Origin: Toxorhynchites rutilus septentrionalis
Lineage: Eukaryota; Arthropoda; Insecta; Diptera; Culicidae
DNA: 64,000 nucleotides
NCBI RefSeq assembly: GCF_029784135.1
Contig: NC_073744.1
Location: 70,420,593 to 70,484,592 of the forward strand
Reading direction: 5' to 3'
Part shown: positions 43,880-56,800 of the stretch, piece after piece
Position numbering within the stretch: the first letter of the stretch is position 1
Layout of the letters: every line of letters starts with the position of its first letter
The notes under the pieces: model-generated
What the model was told of the DNA's origin: nothing
The model's database searches: none
The model's input: only the letters and a program-made list of their open reading frames with translations
Made by a program: the position numbers and the translations under genes

Positions 43880-45520
43880 CTACTGCTTATTGATGAAGAA
43901 GTAGACTGAAAGCTATAGCGAGATAGGTGCCAATCAGGAATACTCTGTTTGATAAATTTTATAATCCTGATCGGCGACGCAGACCAAATTTCCTTGGGCT
44001 CCAGAATAGCCTTATCAAGGTATTGAAGTCTGCGTCTAGTTAGAGCTCCACAATTACAGAGCAAATGTTCCGAGGTTTCGCTTTCGGTATTACAAAAACG
44101 ACAAATATCATCTTGCACTAAACCTATGTTTTTGAGATGGTATTTACTCGGACAGTGTCCTGTTATAAGGCCTGTGATTGTGCCTAAGTCTTTCTTATTA
44201 AGACTCAGCAATTGTTGAGTAATTTTAATGCTCGGCGTGATAAATTTTTTTGACTGGTTAAGTTGTACCGCCAACCAGTTGGCTAACACTTCCCGGTCTT
44301 CCCAGTTCTTCAGCTCACCTTTCAACACACAGTCAGAAATTCCACAGAATGGTTCTGGACCAGTGAAAGGTGAGCTTGAGCCGTTCCTGGCAAGTTCATC
44401 TGCTCGCTCGTTTCCCTCTATTCCACAATGGCCAGGAATCCAGTACAGTTGTACCGAACTTATCCGACTTAGTTGCCGTAAGAGGAGAATGCATTCCCAG
44501 ACAATTTTTGAGGAGCATTTAAAAGCATTTAGAGCTTTAAGTGCCGCTTGACTGTCTGAGAATATGCAGATGTTGGCATGTCTATATTTTCTTTTAAGAC
44601 AGACATTTGAGCATTCTATTATCGCAGCTATGCTGCTTGAAAAACTGTTTCCCATAGCTACAGAGATTTTTGTTTCCCATAGCTACAGAGATTTTTGTTC
44701 TGGGACCATACACTCCAGCACCTGTTCTGATTCCCATTTTTGACCCATCAGTGTAGAACATGATTGAACCATTACGAACACTGGGACCGCCTTCATCCCA
44801 TATTGAACGAGAAGGTTCGATTACACTGTATGGAATGTCGTAGTTAGTCCTAGGTTCCATCCAATCACTGTTCATCTCTGAGGATGGTCCTACGGGTAAG
44901 AGATTCAGGATGCTCAAGTGACCAACTTTGTCTCCGTCTAGTATTTTTTTCCATTGTTTAAGCTTTAGAGCGCTTTTCTTAACCTCTCGCTGAACATGTT
45001 GGTTCAGAGGTAGCAAGTGAAGGATAGCCTCCAGTGCCTTCGAGGGTGTGCTTCGCATTGCTCCAGTAATTGCAATGCATGCTAGTCGTTGGAGTTTGTT
45101 TAGCTTTTTTGTAGCTACAGTCTCCTTGATCTATGGCCACCAGACTAATGAGGCATAGGTTATTCTAGGCCGCACAATGGCAGTGTAGACCCACATTACC
45201 ATTTTTGGTTTAAGGCCCCATGTTCTTCCTATCATTTTAGAACATGCCCATAGGGCTGTATTGGCCTTACTGATTATTGCATCTAAGTGCGCATTCCATT
45301 CGGGTTTAGCATCTAGGATAACACCTAGATATTTCACTGAAGCGCTGCATTTTATTTCCACTCCCCCGAGATATAAAGACTGCAGGTGCTGTTTTTTCTT
45401 TTTGGTGAATGGAACAATTGTTGTTTTTGAGGGATTTATGCTCAGACCTTCTGTGGTACACCAAGTTTGTGTAAGGTTTAAGGCCATCTGCATTCTGCTC
45501 GATATCACCTTCTTAGTGGT
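43880..45520 (-). pseudogene. LOA-type LINE fragment: RT thumb and RNase H
   Basis: The minus strand holds the RT C-terminal part (45508-45131: GLSINPSKTTIVPFTKKKK, KYLGVILDAKPEWNAHLD, GLKPKMVMWVYTAIVRPRIT), broken by a stop. The RNase H follows: FYTDGSKMGIRTGAGVYG, then after a frameshift ANICIFSDSQAALKALN and LYWIPGHCGIEGNERADELA. A C-terminal zinc motif (CRFCNTESETSEHLLC) ends it. It is 5'-truncated, as is usual for LINEs. The frameshift within RNase H comes from a 25-base tandem duplication at 44648-44697. It inserted into copy D4. Confidence 0.8.
44648..44697. repeat. 25-bp tandem duplication in the LINE fragment
   Basis: The 25-base unit beginning TTTCCCATAGCTACAGAGAT occurs twice without a gap (44648-44672 and 44673-44697). 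Because 25 is not a multiple of three, it shifts the RNase H frame. Confidence 0.92.
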
Positions 45521-45959
45521 ACTATTCTTCTCCCGGTGGATTCCCTTTTGGCCTTAGGGGGAATCTTTAATGAACCTGACACTAAGCTATTCTGTTTGTT
45601 CGCACATGCTCTTGGTGACACCGTTCATCAGCGCTATCACGATGAACGAAGTTATCTCCGCCACAACATGCTACAATTATAACTGAGTGGATTTCCAAGC
45701 GAGGTCAGCTTATATACAGATTTATGTGATTTCAATAGCCTGTTTTCAATGCATACATGCATACAAAGCATCAATAATTAACAAGAATGTAACGCGCAGA
45801 CATTTCATCTTCCCAAATGAAGTGGTTATCATACCATTTCTTGGTTAGGACGTAGTAACGCCCAAAATCTTGTTGCTCCGGCGTAGCGTCCTCGTTTACG
45901 AAACTTTGAACTTACACCCAGTATAGAAATGAAATTTGTAAAAATCTGCAAGCATCTTG

Positions 45960-46016
45960 TGACGTGACAACACGTTCTGTGCGTAAACACAGCCTCCACA
46001 AAGCGTTGTCACGTCA
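45960..46016. repeat. short inverted repeat TGACGTGACAAC
   Basis: TGACGTGACAAC at 45960-45971 is inverted at 46005-46016, with a weaker complementary part (TTCTGTG / CACAAAG) inside. It could be the paired ends of a tiny element or a structured site. Confidence 0.6.
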
Positions 46017-46249
46017 TGCAATCAATAAGTTCTATTAAATATGAGTTTCACCTTATTATAGCAAGCTATACAATAGGACTACCGGTATGTTTCTTCGTTT
46101 TTCCAAGAATTAATGCTTTGTTCTGCAAAAACGATAACCAGTTTACTATTCAAAGTATTGATAATCGCTAGTCATAACATTTTCCCATCTTTCTGGCAAT
46201 TCACGGATCCCTTTGCGGAAATAAATGGCCGGTTTGTCGGCTAACCACG

Positions 46250-46920
46250 AATCGATCCTATTTTTGACATTTGACATTTGTTGGTTTATCATTTCGGATA
46301 TTACTTGCGAATACGTCGAAAATTCATAAATAATTCTTTAGTAGAAGTTCATTTCGAGAAGCAACGATTATTCCTTGCCTTTGTGAGAGCAATACACTAA
46401 TTGGTCATATGTCGCAATTTGTTTCATTATATCAATGCACGCATTACACACAGTTGCAGCAATAAAAATGAAACATCGCGAGAATGACCGTTTATGAAAA
46501 ATCGTTTCTCGGCTCTCGCTCAAAATCATCAATAAAGCTAAAAGCTTCTTGCATCAGAGTAGAGCCGATGCGCACAAGAGAAAATACGAATGGCAACTGA
46601 ACGTATCGAAGGTGTGTTATACACATGTACAGGAAATGAACAAGTTCTAAGTTCTAAGTTTCACGCAATGAAAACAAGCAACACACACAAAGCCAAACAC
46701 TGATGGCTAGAAGCGACCTATAATCATTTGAACTCTTCTCTTTTTTTGCCTGCTCTGCCGAATGGTTGTAATTGCAATGCCAGATGCATTTCAAGTGAAA
46801 TATTTGCTAGCGTTCACAGCTCGAGAGGAAACATAAAACACAAAACGAGCAGAATAAGCGATCTTTGTTGTTTCGGGCACTGCTAACGCAAACATTTTCT
46901 CAGTGGTTTTGACTGTCACT
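46250..46920 (+). repeat. B-family partial copy B4
   Basis: TTTGTTGGTTTATCATTTCG and ATACGTCGAAAATTCATAAA match B1 at 15430-15485. GTTCACAGCTCGAGAGGAAA and CGAGCAGAATAAGCGATCTT match B1 at 23915-23980. It spans the point where the LINE interrupts B1 and so confirms that insertion. The terminal palindrome is not preserved. Confidence 0.65.
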
Positions 46921-48039
46921 TGTTTGCAAATGTCTAATATTATAAATTATAGGCTGTATCGATACATGTGAATGATGTCATAATGAAGCCTATACCTCAT
47001 AGAATGTCTGTGTTTTCTTTATCAAATTATTTATAACATAAAAGTTTAGTAAATTAACAGTTAAAAATGAAGTGTTCGGAATATGAGACAAAGTGGTATA
47101 TGTATTTTCATGAGTAAATAACTGCTTCTTAACCGATATAACAACGAATATTAATCAAATCACTGTCTACGATTTGTTTGAGACTGAATATGCGACTGTC
47201 ATTTGTAAATATTGCGATGGGCCACTATGGGAACAAGCATGCTTTTATGTGCCTATAATGGCGCAACGGGGAAAAAGCAGAAAAACAAGTAATTTTATAT
47301 TAAAACACTTTCCATAACTTGAATTAAGTCATGTTCTTGATAAAAAGCAGTAAAGGGATGGGATAACATCATTTTACTACTTGTAAAATCGTTAAGCAAA
47401 ATTGGTATTCGGTTAAAAAATCATAAGAAATTGGACAGATTTTTGCGACGAGTTTTTGAAACAGTTTTTCTGAATTATTTTGCATTATAAACGTCATTAT
47501 TACCTCAAATGTGACGTAAATACCCAGCGTACGTTCTGTTTTCAATTTATTTGCCTTAATTACCGTTAAATTTGATGTAAAACGATTTTTATTAATATAC
47601 AAACACTATTGGTACTACCTCCACTATAGGAGCACTTGCCCTATCTCAAGGAGCATTAAAATACTGAAAACCTAAAATATTTTAAATATAATTATGTATT
47701 GTTTTAAACTCGCCTCTCTCAGAGGGTGGTGCATAAACATCAGATTCGTTTCAAAGAATGTATGATATCACTAGTGCTTATTTAAATAACGTTTTCATTT
47801 TTCTTCTAGAACTGGATTTGAAATTTGCTTCTTTGGTACATAAACTCATGGAGTAGGTCATAAGGGTTCCTAGGACAGACAGTTACAATGGAATAATGTT
47901 TTTTTATATTTTCATGAAACAAAATAATCATGCTTATTGCATTTTATCCCATTCAATGCCTCATCCAGTCACCGTCTGGCCACTCGTGTCAGCTCGTGCA
48001 GAACGCGTTCACTAATTTTGTACTTGTTTCTCGTTTCAG

Positions 48040-48248
48040 CGCCGACACCCGGGGACGGGATGTGACGTCGGCTAAGCGGTGGTCCGACGATTCCGTGTTC
48101 GGCAACCGAGCGTATTTTCTGTTCGAGAAGGAACCCGGCGAGTTGGCGGTCCAGAACGCCCGCGAAACGGATAGTGGCGTTTACCGGTGCCGGGTGGATT
48201 TTATCGTAGCGCAAACTAGAAATAGCATCGTAAATTTAACAATAATTG
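48040..48248 (+). CDS. Sidestep-family Ig domain, second half (internal exon)
   Basis: The acceptor TTTCTCGTTTCAG ends at 48039 and the donor G/GTAAGTG begins at 48249. Continuing phase 2 from the previous exon, it encodes ADTRGRDVTSAKRWSDDSVF, GNRAYFLFEKEPGELAVQNA, RETDSGVYRCRVDFIVAQ and TRNSIVNLTIIG. The D-S-G-V-Y-R-C motif supplies the F-strand cysteine that pairs with the one in the upstream exon. WSDD-VFG-RAYF, YRCRVDF and TRN--VNLT are characteristic of Sidestep family members. It leaves in phase 1. Exon-intron order and phase fit one gene. The remaining domains must lie further downstream. Confidence 0.88.
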
Positions 48249-51069
48249 GTAAGTGATTTGATTTGCCGCCGCACGCATAGTGCGGCTCGTTGATTCGTAG
48301 AGTTCGATATGCTGCTGCTTGTTGGATCTGCTTTACATCGGCCTCTGCTGCCGGAAACTTCCTTCTGAGCGCAAGCGGTCGGAAGGAGCGATTTGTTCCG
48401 AGTTGGGCGAACATTACGTGAATAAGCAGTTCGTGTGAATGTGTACATTTCTGAACACACGACATAATCGATTAACGTGTATGAATGCGCAAATTGTTCA
48501 TAGAACCTATGCCATGGATACAAATCAACGATTTGAGTACGCTATATAAAATTTAATTCTGGGGGATATACAGGAATGGATTTTTTATAATTCCTGGTAT
48601 TATTAGTACGGAGATTCGACGAAAGCCACTGCAAGTGCCAAACAAAATTAAAAAATCTCACCCTGCCGATGATTCTATTGAGAAGAAGAAAGCAGATTTT
48701 CATGTTCACAGAAATGTGTGAAGCGACAGATGGGAACCTTTGCAGATAAATGACCTTCCTTCCGGAGGCTAATACTACTTGTTTTGTTTGACCTTTCTCC
48801 TCCCTTTTCCAGCACCGAGAGCACAGCTATCCCGATGGTGAATCTCGCTGAAAGATTTACGTTACACTAAAAGGCGCGTCACAGCTTTCCGCAGCGCGCA
48901 CAGAGCCGGGGAAGTACAGGAGCGCAATCTTTTATAATTTATTCATGTATCATTCATATTTGATTATCAACTGGTGTTCATGTTACTTATTTCGACTTCA
49001 ACTGTTTCACATCGTTCCGGGACGGCTCCGTTCCTTGCGGTGAGCTCGCTGGCTAGAAAGCTGGGACATAGAGTTTCTGCCCAGCCCATACGACCCTCTC
49101 CGTTCCGCGGAAATCAATTTACAACCGATACGCCAATATCAAATATCAATATGTGAACGTTGAGACGGTATCGAGTGAATGCAAATAGTTTGCATCCCAG
49201 CGCAGCAAAATGCTTTTCCGCAGTGAATTACATTGGTGGAACCATATTTCTCGATATACCGTGTACGGTTTATTCGCTCGCAGTTTATTTTTTTCCAGGA
49301 AGATAGGGGATAGAGGAGGTAGAATCATGAAAGTTTCAGAATAAATATAGAAAAATGTTACACTTGAACATTTCTACTACCAATTCGTCATATTCAATCA
49401 ACATTGGCAACATTCGGTATTTGGATGATGCGAAGTATATAAGTTAAGAGTCCAGGGATCTGGGATACGAAAATGAAAATATGTGGAGCTTTGAGCTCTG
49501 AGCTCCTTTCTTTTAATTTCATATCTTCCCCGAAACATAAGGATTCGAACTGATCCACCAAGGGCGGCTTCTCTATGAACACTTTTATTCATGGAACATG
49601 AATGATTGTTAATCTTGCAGTTTGGTTATTTGTAGCGTTATTATTTGTGTTTATTTCTGCCCATCTGGCGAAACATTCCTTGTAGGAATGATAGACCTAA
49701 ATTGGAATCATAACTTATATGTGTTATTCAATGAATTGTTTTGTCCTGGGGAACTATGGTTTTGTTTCTAAATTTCAGCCCAATTGAATAACATGAAGTT
49801 GGTTGAGCCCTTACCTCAATAAATGAATCATAAATGTAGTAAATACAAAGTATTCGAAAAGGTCAAGACCGGATTTCATTCGCCAGCATATTCTCCCTTG
49901 CGACCAGAACAACTTCTCTCCGGTTGTGGGCTTGATTCAAAGTAAAATCAATATTCGGATTGAAGATTTAATCAACCGTGTACCGTATTTCTTGTCGGCC
50001 GTCTTTTGTACACTGATACCAAACTGATGCTCGATAGTATCGTCACAGAGAAGAAGCGATTTCTGCTCCCCCTGCCATTTATCGACTAGCAAGCAGAGGA
50101 GAAGCAGAAATCGAAAGTTTTAGTTCTGTTCAAGTTTTTGCGCTGCCGCTTGAAGGCTGTTTAAAGAGTTTAAGGACACTGGTGTGGGATAATTTTAAAG
50201 CCTGTTTAAGAAAACGATGCTGGAAAACAGCGAATAAATCGGTGAACTCGCTTATGCTTCTTTGAAGAAGCGATTTATTGCCTACGAAATCAAAGTTCTC
50301 TTCAAATATATCCGGTGACATGAAATGGCCGGAACTTCAGAAAGCTTCTCAGTAAAAAACCGGTGTGCACTACCGAGAATTTCAACGCATCTCAATATTT
50401 CTGGAATAATACAAGTTTTTAGCTCCCTACTCGACACGTGCATACTGATACCATATACCAGGGATGGCCAAACGGTAGTCCGCGGTCTTCCGGTCGTCCG
50501 CGTAGGTATTCCTAGGCGCCCGCCAGCTGCTCTAGGATAGTGTCACCTTCAAATGCAATGGAAAAAATATCCTTCCATTTTATAGGATGTTTATGCTAAC
50601 CTCAATAAAACAAATTAGTGTAGAGTAGATATTTCTTCATTAAAGTTTCGATATTATTTTTTTTCCTTCAGATTGTTAGTTCTTTAATATTAACACTAGT
50701 TGTTCGAACACGTGTAATAAAGTAAAGAATTGTCACAAGGAATAATATCAATAATTTGTTAAATGACCAATTGAAAATGTTGGAAACATCTGGCATAAGG
50801 TTTCGAGAACCAATAAAAACTAAATTTTCGAAGAAAACTTCTCTTTTGAAGACTGCGAATACGAGTTTCAATGGAGTAATGTTATTTTAGTTTTAGAAGT
50901 AAATTTTAAGTAATGTGAATTAATTGTGCAGATTATTTTTCTCAAGAAACATAGTCATGAATAGAACAACAGTGACGGATGAGAAATTATAAATTTAAAG
51001 AAATAAATATTGGGCCCAATTGTGTAATTTTAGTTGAACAGAATTTTACTTGTTAGCTTTATTTCACTG
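48249..51069. other. intron/flank, nothing recognised
   Basis: No second Ig exon, RNA gene or delimited repeat was found. Acceptor-like tracts occur, but no following frame shows Ig or FN3 motifs. Bases 48770-49110 are relatively GC-rich. Confidence 0.45.
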
Positions 51070-51325
51070 TTATAGATCTACTTCTTCTTCTTCGATGGCT
51101 CTAACGTTCCTAGAGGAACTTCGCCGTCTCAACGTAGTATTACTTGCGTCATTTTTATTAGTACTGAGTTGAGATTTCTATGCCAAATAACACGCCTTGA
51201 ATGCATTCTGAGTGGCAAGCTCTAGAATACGCGTGACCACAGTGCAAGTCGGAGGAAATTTCTTTGTCGAAAAATTCCCCCGACCAGAACGGGAATCGAA
51301 CCCGACACGGTTAGCGTTACAATAA
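51070..51325 (-). mobile_element. tRNA-derived SINE (Feilai-like)
   Basis: On the minus strand it starts with GTGTCGGGTTCGATTCCCGT, an exact pol III B-box type (GGTTCGATTCC). It continues GTGGTCACGCGTATTCTAGA and AATCTCAACTCAGTACTAAT, and ends in GAAGAAGAAGAAG. It is the best-preserved of three copies here. The A-box part seems truncated, so the copy is probably not transcribed from its own promoter. Confidence 0.8.
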
Positions 51326-53259
51326 ATAAACAATATTGTTTTTCTGAAGCACAGTGAATGTTAAATTCAAAATTCTGCTCGTAGGGGAAAACGGGAAACA
51401 GGGAAAAACCGACACCCACAGAAGTCAGAAACATTTTTTTGAAAATTATCCAATGTCCACTGTACTCACTTGTCATTTATTACGTTTCGAGTCACCGCGC
51501 AGCTGCGGAAGTCGCACAGCCGCGGAAGTGCTGTCAAAACAAACATCAAAACAGAACCGGTCAGCAAACAGGAGGCAGTCCATGTAAAATTTCGTTCGTA
51601 GTATTTGAGTGTTTTAGTCGGAAAATTTTGGAAAATTCGATGCTTTTATGAGTGTAGTGTAGTTTGTGAGTCGGTAGGTGGTTTTGTTGCTTGTCGATGT
51701 TCGAAAACATTGTTTTGAAATTTCGAGTCCATTCGGGGTAACTCCGTCACCTTCAGTCAGGGTTAAATCGACACCTGGTTTGCATTTCACAGACAGGAAA
51801 AATGTGTTCTCATTTTTTTCAGATGCCTCGTGTTTATATTCGAAAGACAAAACGGCATAGCTGAACTGATAAAACAGCCAAAACCAACGTTGAATCAGGC
51901 ATGTCAACAAAACCATGATATTCCTTCGTTCAACGCCCATTGGCAGATTTCACGTGGATGCTCACCTAAGCTGGGGTCAAAACTCTCGTGTGTACTCCGG
52001 ACCAGGAGTAGGAATTTTTCTCCATCACCTGCTTGATTTTGAGAACCGTCTGATTTTTTATTTGGCCATAAAAATAAAGAAGAAACATCATTTCAATATT
52101 AAAAACATGAGATTCTCAGACCGGAATCCGAACCATTAGTTCCGCAAACTAAAGACTGCATCAGCAGCTAGCTGTGAGGTTCAATAAACCATCAGTGAAC
52201 AGCTTTTAGTTGCAGTTGAAATACATAAATTTGTTTGCTTTCTTATCATTCAAAATCTGAGATATCCAATTACATATAATTTGCAACTACCAACTCTCTT
52301 CCCTCTTAAAGTGTGTGTAGCTGTAGTGGGCAACAATATCGGGAAGAAATGAAAAATCGATTCTCTGTTTTTTCAAAGATTTTCTGGACTAACAAATTTT
52401 TTTCCCAACCAACTCAACAGAAAATACAATTAACCTTATCAACCACCTTTTATTTGGTTCTCACAAAGTTCCTGAAAGTTGTAGCTTCAAAATGATGTAC
52501 ATCCCATCGATATGTGTTGATTTTTCACGAAGTTAGATAATGTCAGAAATCAATCAAAATCTTCGACATCGCACTTTGTTCCTCTTTTTTTGTCTAGTGT
52601 AGAGGAGAGGGAAGAGGGTTGAAAAAATAGAGTGAATTAAAATAAAACTCCAACGAACTGAAACTGTTTTTCAATTTTCAAATCCACTATGATTGAAAGC
52701 AAACAGTGAAACGAATTTCGAATCATTTCATTGACTCGATGATCATACCTATTTTTTCGAATATGTTTTGCCTCTGATCAATAAGTTGAACAAAATACAC
52801 AAAATACGAGAACACTTTATCTCACTCTCTAGTGTAATTAATCAGCTTTGAATTGTTACTTTATGATGTTATTTTTTATAAATACACAAAATACACAAAC
52901 TCTCTAGTGTAATTAATCAGCTTTGAATTGTTACTTTATGATGTTATTTTTTAATTCATTACGAACACTACTTTTTTGTGTTATGTCAGAAATATACATT
53001 CTGCCAAATATATACCGGGGATATGTAATTTAAAGTCTTCCCACTGAACATTTTTAAACATTTTTTCAAAAAATAAGAAGAATTTTTTTTTACATTTTTA
53101 AAGGTGGTACTAAAAGTGGTCTTAACGTCAATTTTGAGCGTGATATGTCATTTAGTTTGCTTACTGCGTAATTAAGAACAAGTTATATTTTTCCAGCTCG
53201 GTGATTTTTGATATGGTATATCGTGTGGCAAACAAAATTTCTTGTGTTTCTTCGAAACG
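51326..53259. other. no gene recognised; one 55-bp local duplication
   Basis: A 55-base segment starting ACTCTCTAGTGTAATTAATC occurs at 52824-52878 and again at 52899-52953, separated by AT-rich ACACAAAATAC repeats. No coding region is supported. Confidence 0.5.
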
Positions 53260-53850
53260 TTGAAAATGTTGCCGAATACATTTGGTGACTCAACTATGCC
53301 CAAAATACGGGTGGTATGAGACATTTAAAAACGACCGAGAAGAGATCAACGATTTGTCACGTCAAAGACGACCTTCCACCTCTTCAGCTGATGATAACAT
53401 CGACAAAATAAAAGGAATGGGGTTCGGAACTCGTCATTTAAGTTTGAGAGAGCTAGGACGCAAGTTCAATATCTCTCACGAGACCGATCGTCATATTTTG
53501 GTTGATGTTTTGAGGTATGAGAACATTGGCAGCAGGACTAATATCAAAATAGCTCAATTTTCTTCAATAATTTCATCGCATGCTTGAACGATCAAATTAT
53601 GATTTCATGTTCATGTAACGCTAAATTACTGGGTTTTTCGTTCTCCTTTTTCACAAATTACCCAAATTATTCGTCGGACCCGTTTTGATAGCATGAAAAC
53701 GAATTAACTACGTGAATTCCGTTGAAGTTGAAAGCAATTCATGAATACAGATATAACAGTGTTTCGATGACTGTTCGTTGAAAAAAAGTGTATTGCTTCA
53801 GAAGGAGCCTATTTTGAAGGTGAAGGTGTAGTTTAAATGATACATAAAAC
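53260..53850 (+). pseudogene. mariner-type transposase with internal deletion
   Basis: The N-terminal part (53285-53540) reads WYETFKNDREEINDLSRQRR, PSTSSADDNIDKIKGM and LSLRELGRKFNISHET, the helix-turn-helix region of mariner transposases. The C-terminal end follows within about 250 bases: KCIASEGAYFEGEGVV and a stop at about 53834. The catalytic middle is largely missing. Terminal repeats could not be paired with confidence. CCGGGGATATG (53016) and its approximate inverse near 53875 are candidates. Confidence 0.75.
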
Positions 53851-56800
53851 ATATTTAAAAACATTAATTCCCGGTAAATATTTCACAGAATGTATGCGTG
53901 TGAAGCAACCGTTTTCCGGCCGCAAAGCCCCTACAGACAAATCTAACAAATCTGATGATCCGATCTGACCGAAATTTGTTTCAGTATGTAAAAATTATTT
54001 ATCTAAATTGTTGCGATAACAAAAGTTGTCAAAATGGTGGCTATTTAAAAAATATAATCTGTTTTTCTACAAAAATCGCTATTTAAAATAACCTTTTTCA
54101 AAAATTAAAACGTGTGGATCTATAATAATTCATATTTGAATGCCAACAAAAAATTAAGCCGAATCGATCCACTAGATTCTGAGATAAACGAACCACCAGT
54201 AGAAAAAAACACGGCTTGCAGAAAAACACGTTTGAAGATTTCTACAGCAATGCTTCTTTCCATGTGGTGACCCCACAGTTTTTGCTGTAACTTTTTCACA
54301 AGATTAAATATCGAAAAATCATTTCGACATAACATTTCCGAAATTATACATTATACTGTCGGAAATTTTTTCGAAAGTATAATGTATACATCCCCGAAAA
54401 TACAACGAGAACTTAGTTGCGTACCTAAGCGGCTCTCCCGCGCAGATTTTGCAATGACAGACCGCCGCGGAGCCTCGATAATGAAATGTGTATGATATAA
54501 AACACACAAGGCGGAGCGGGTTTGTACGGTTCCAAAATCACTGTTGTACGGTTCTCCATTCGATGTGGTGGCTCGATGGAGATGATGCGCCGCAACGGTT
54601 TTGTGAGAGTATTAGTGTTTATGCGTTTTTGAAAGGTAAAAATAAAGCAAGGCAATAACAAATGTAGTCTCAGGTGAGCCAATACGTGAAAACCACACTG
54701 CGGTCATGTAGCTGCGGACAATGTTGGTGATTGACGAGAGAATCAACGAAAGCAACCAAATTTTTTCAGCAAGTGAAAACAGCTTCTTCAATCAACGTGT
54801 TGGTCTCGCATCATACGATACCACTCAGTGAGTGAGCGAATCCAAACATGTGGTAGACAAGTTCGTTCTGTCTCGTAAGTAGAAAGAACAGCAGCTCTGT
54901 CGACCAATGATTCACTCTCCATCGATCGGATTTGTGTGTGGATGAGACAGAGAAGGATCGCCAAGCGATAATTTTCCCGTGATTGCACTCATTTGAACAA
55001 TTATCATACCGACAGCAAGCGTTTTAGGGGTCAATGCAGCAAATGTCTGTATATTGTGATGCATATCGTACAAAAATTTATAAGCAGGGAACAAAGCTGC
55101 GATTTTTATTTGATCAGTTTTTTTGAATGTCCCCTACTTATTCTTAAAATTTATCAGGTGTAATACATATTTTAGATTAATGTGGGCTAATTGTATATGC
55201 GATAAAAGATGTTATGTTTTGTAAATGCTTGTGGTACAGTAGTTTGTTTTTGTGGTACAGTAGTCTGTTTTTGTTTGTTTGCAGCATTAAAGGAAATTGG
55301 AAAACCGCCAGTAGGTAACTTTTAACGACAAAAGATCAGGACCACATGGCTAACGTAAAGAAGAAAACATCGAATAAAAAAGTCTGGTGCATGCGAATAT
55401 ACACACAGATGTGATATGAAATTGATAGCAAGAATTTTTCTGTTATCCGGATGGTCAATATTTATCAGTTTTCGCATGGAGTATAGCGTTTCACCAATCG
55501 ACGGAAAATAAATACGATACAGTAATCTTCCGAATATACATATTTCAGTTTTTGCGGAATGTTTCTTCAGAAAAGAAATGAAGTTCTAATGTAAATCCGA
55601 AAGAACTTTTCACACAATCAAATAACGTTACGTTCCAGATTGTATCCATTACTTTTCCCAACAAAACGTTTTTAACCTGTTTTTCACCCTAATATACTCG
55701 CGCAAATGGTCTCCCAGGCCGACAATCAATAATTTTGTTTTAAAGAGGATGAATTAATTGACTTTAAAAACTGAGTGAAAATGAAGAACACATATTAATA
55801 TAATATCACGTTTTCTGCAAGGAATATTGAACAGATTTTCTTCTGTTAAGAACTTAATAACAGAAAAGGTTACAATTATGATTTTTTGGGGATATATTGA
55901 AATAATTTTAATATTAGTTAAGAAAGTGTAAGTACAGGTCGGACTCGATTATCCGGAATTTTAGACTCTATCATCCGGAGTATTTTGGTTTTGATTTTTT
56001 TTTTATCGAAAATTTTGAATAATTTGTTAATATACTTTATAAATATGATTATTTGAACAAATTTGTACGAAGCTAGATAGAGGAGAGGACTGTAAAAGGG
56101 GTTGGTCAATACAACTAGTTTCGATTATCTGCAGTAGATTTATATACGTTGGAAATTCCAAATTTAAATGAATACATCGATTTAATATTTAAACATACCT
56201 AATATGATAATTTAATGAAACATGGATGTAGTTAGGATGCGCAGGGTCTGTTTAGTATGTTTTAATTCGGTTATCCACAGTGCATCAATCATGGATGTAG
56301 TAAAGAAAAGTAAAAGTTGGGGTAGGAGTGTTAAGATTGTTGCAAAGAATACAAAATAAGTGATAAATCTGTGAATCCGCTTGGATAGTCCTTTGATTTA
56401 TTGGATTCTCAAAAGATGTCTATTTAGCATCTTCATATGTTACGATATTATCGCAGAATAGATTTAATTTAATTTAATTTTTTTTCTTGCAAATTATTAT
56501 TTATTTCGGTTTCAAAATAAATTCATGAGTAACGATGTGCATTAGAGTTCCAGTGAGAATGGTCATCTCAAATTTACGAATGGGACTTCCTGAAAAGTAT
56601 TGAGTACCTCGAACCAATACACTATATAACATTTTAGCTCATTCAGACTTACTATTGTCGTAAAGACGCCAAAGTTTGAATCTTCCGAAAACTATAAAAT
56701 CACCATTAATGCGTTCATGCGTTCTTTTACAGTCAACAACGGGATATCAACATTTTCCTTGACTTCACAATGCAATCAGTCGGTACATCGTCCCAAGCCT

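Larger units (their letters stand above)
43655..45945 (-). mobile_element. D-family copy D4, split by a LOA-type LINE
   Basis: The reverse complement of 45530-45930 carries CATTTCTATACTGGGTGTAA, GATGAAATGTCTGCGCGTTA, the TATA block (TATATAAGCTGAC) and GAACGGTGTCACCAAGAGCA, as in D1-D3. The partner part (43655-43850) matches the segment before the CA repeat of the 32930 region. The terminal palindrome is lost. Confidence 0.6.
34991..48039 (+). other. 13-kb intron of the Sidestep-type gene
   Basis: GT at 34991 and AG at 48038-48039. It holds a deleted mariner, a dispersed arthropod repeat, a SINE fragment, two LINE fragments and B and D repeat copies, all listed separately. The stretches 34991-36450, 39710-40165, 40670-41580 and 46920-48039 contain nothing I recognise apart from short duplications, for example CATACATGCACTGCACGC twice at 40802-40838. 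Confidence 0.7.

Noticed and set aside
51280..51325. Possible tRNA gene because of the perfect B box
   Set aside because: No acceptor stem, D arm or anticodon arm. The sequence continues as a SINE with other copies in the window.
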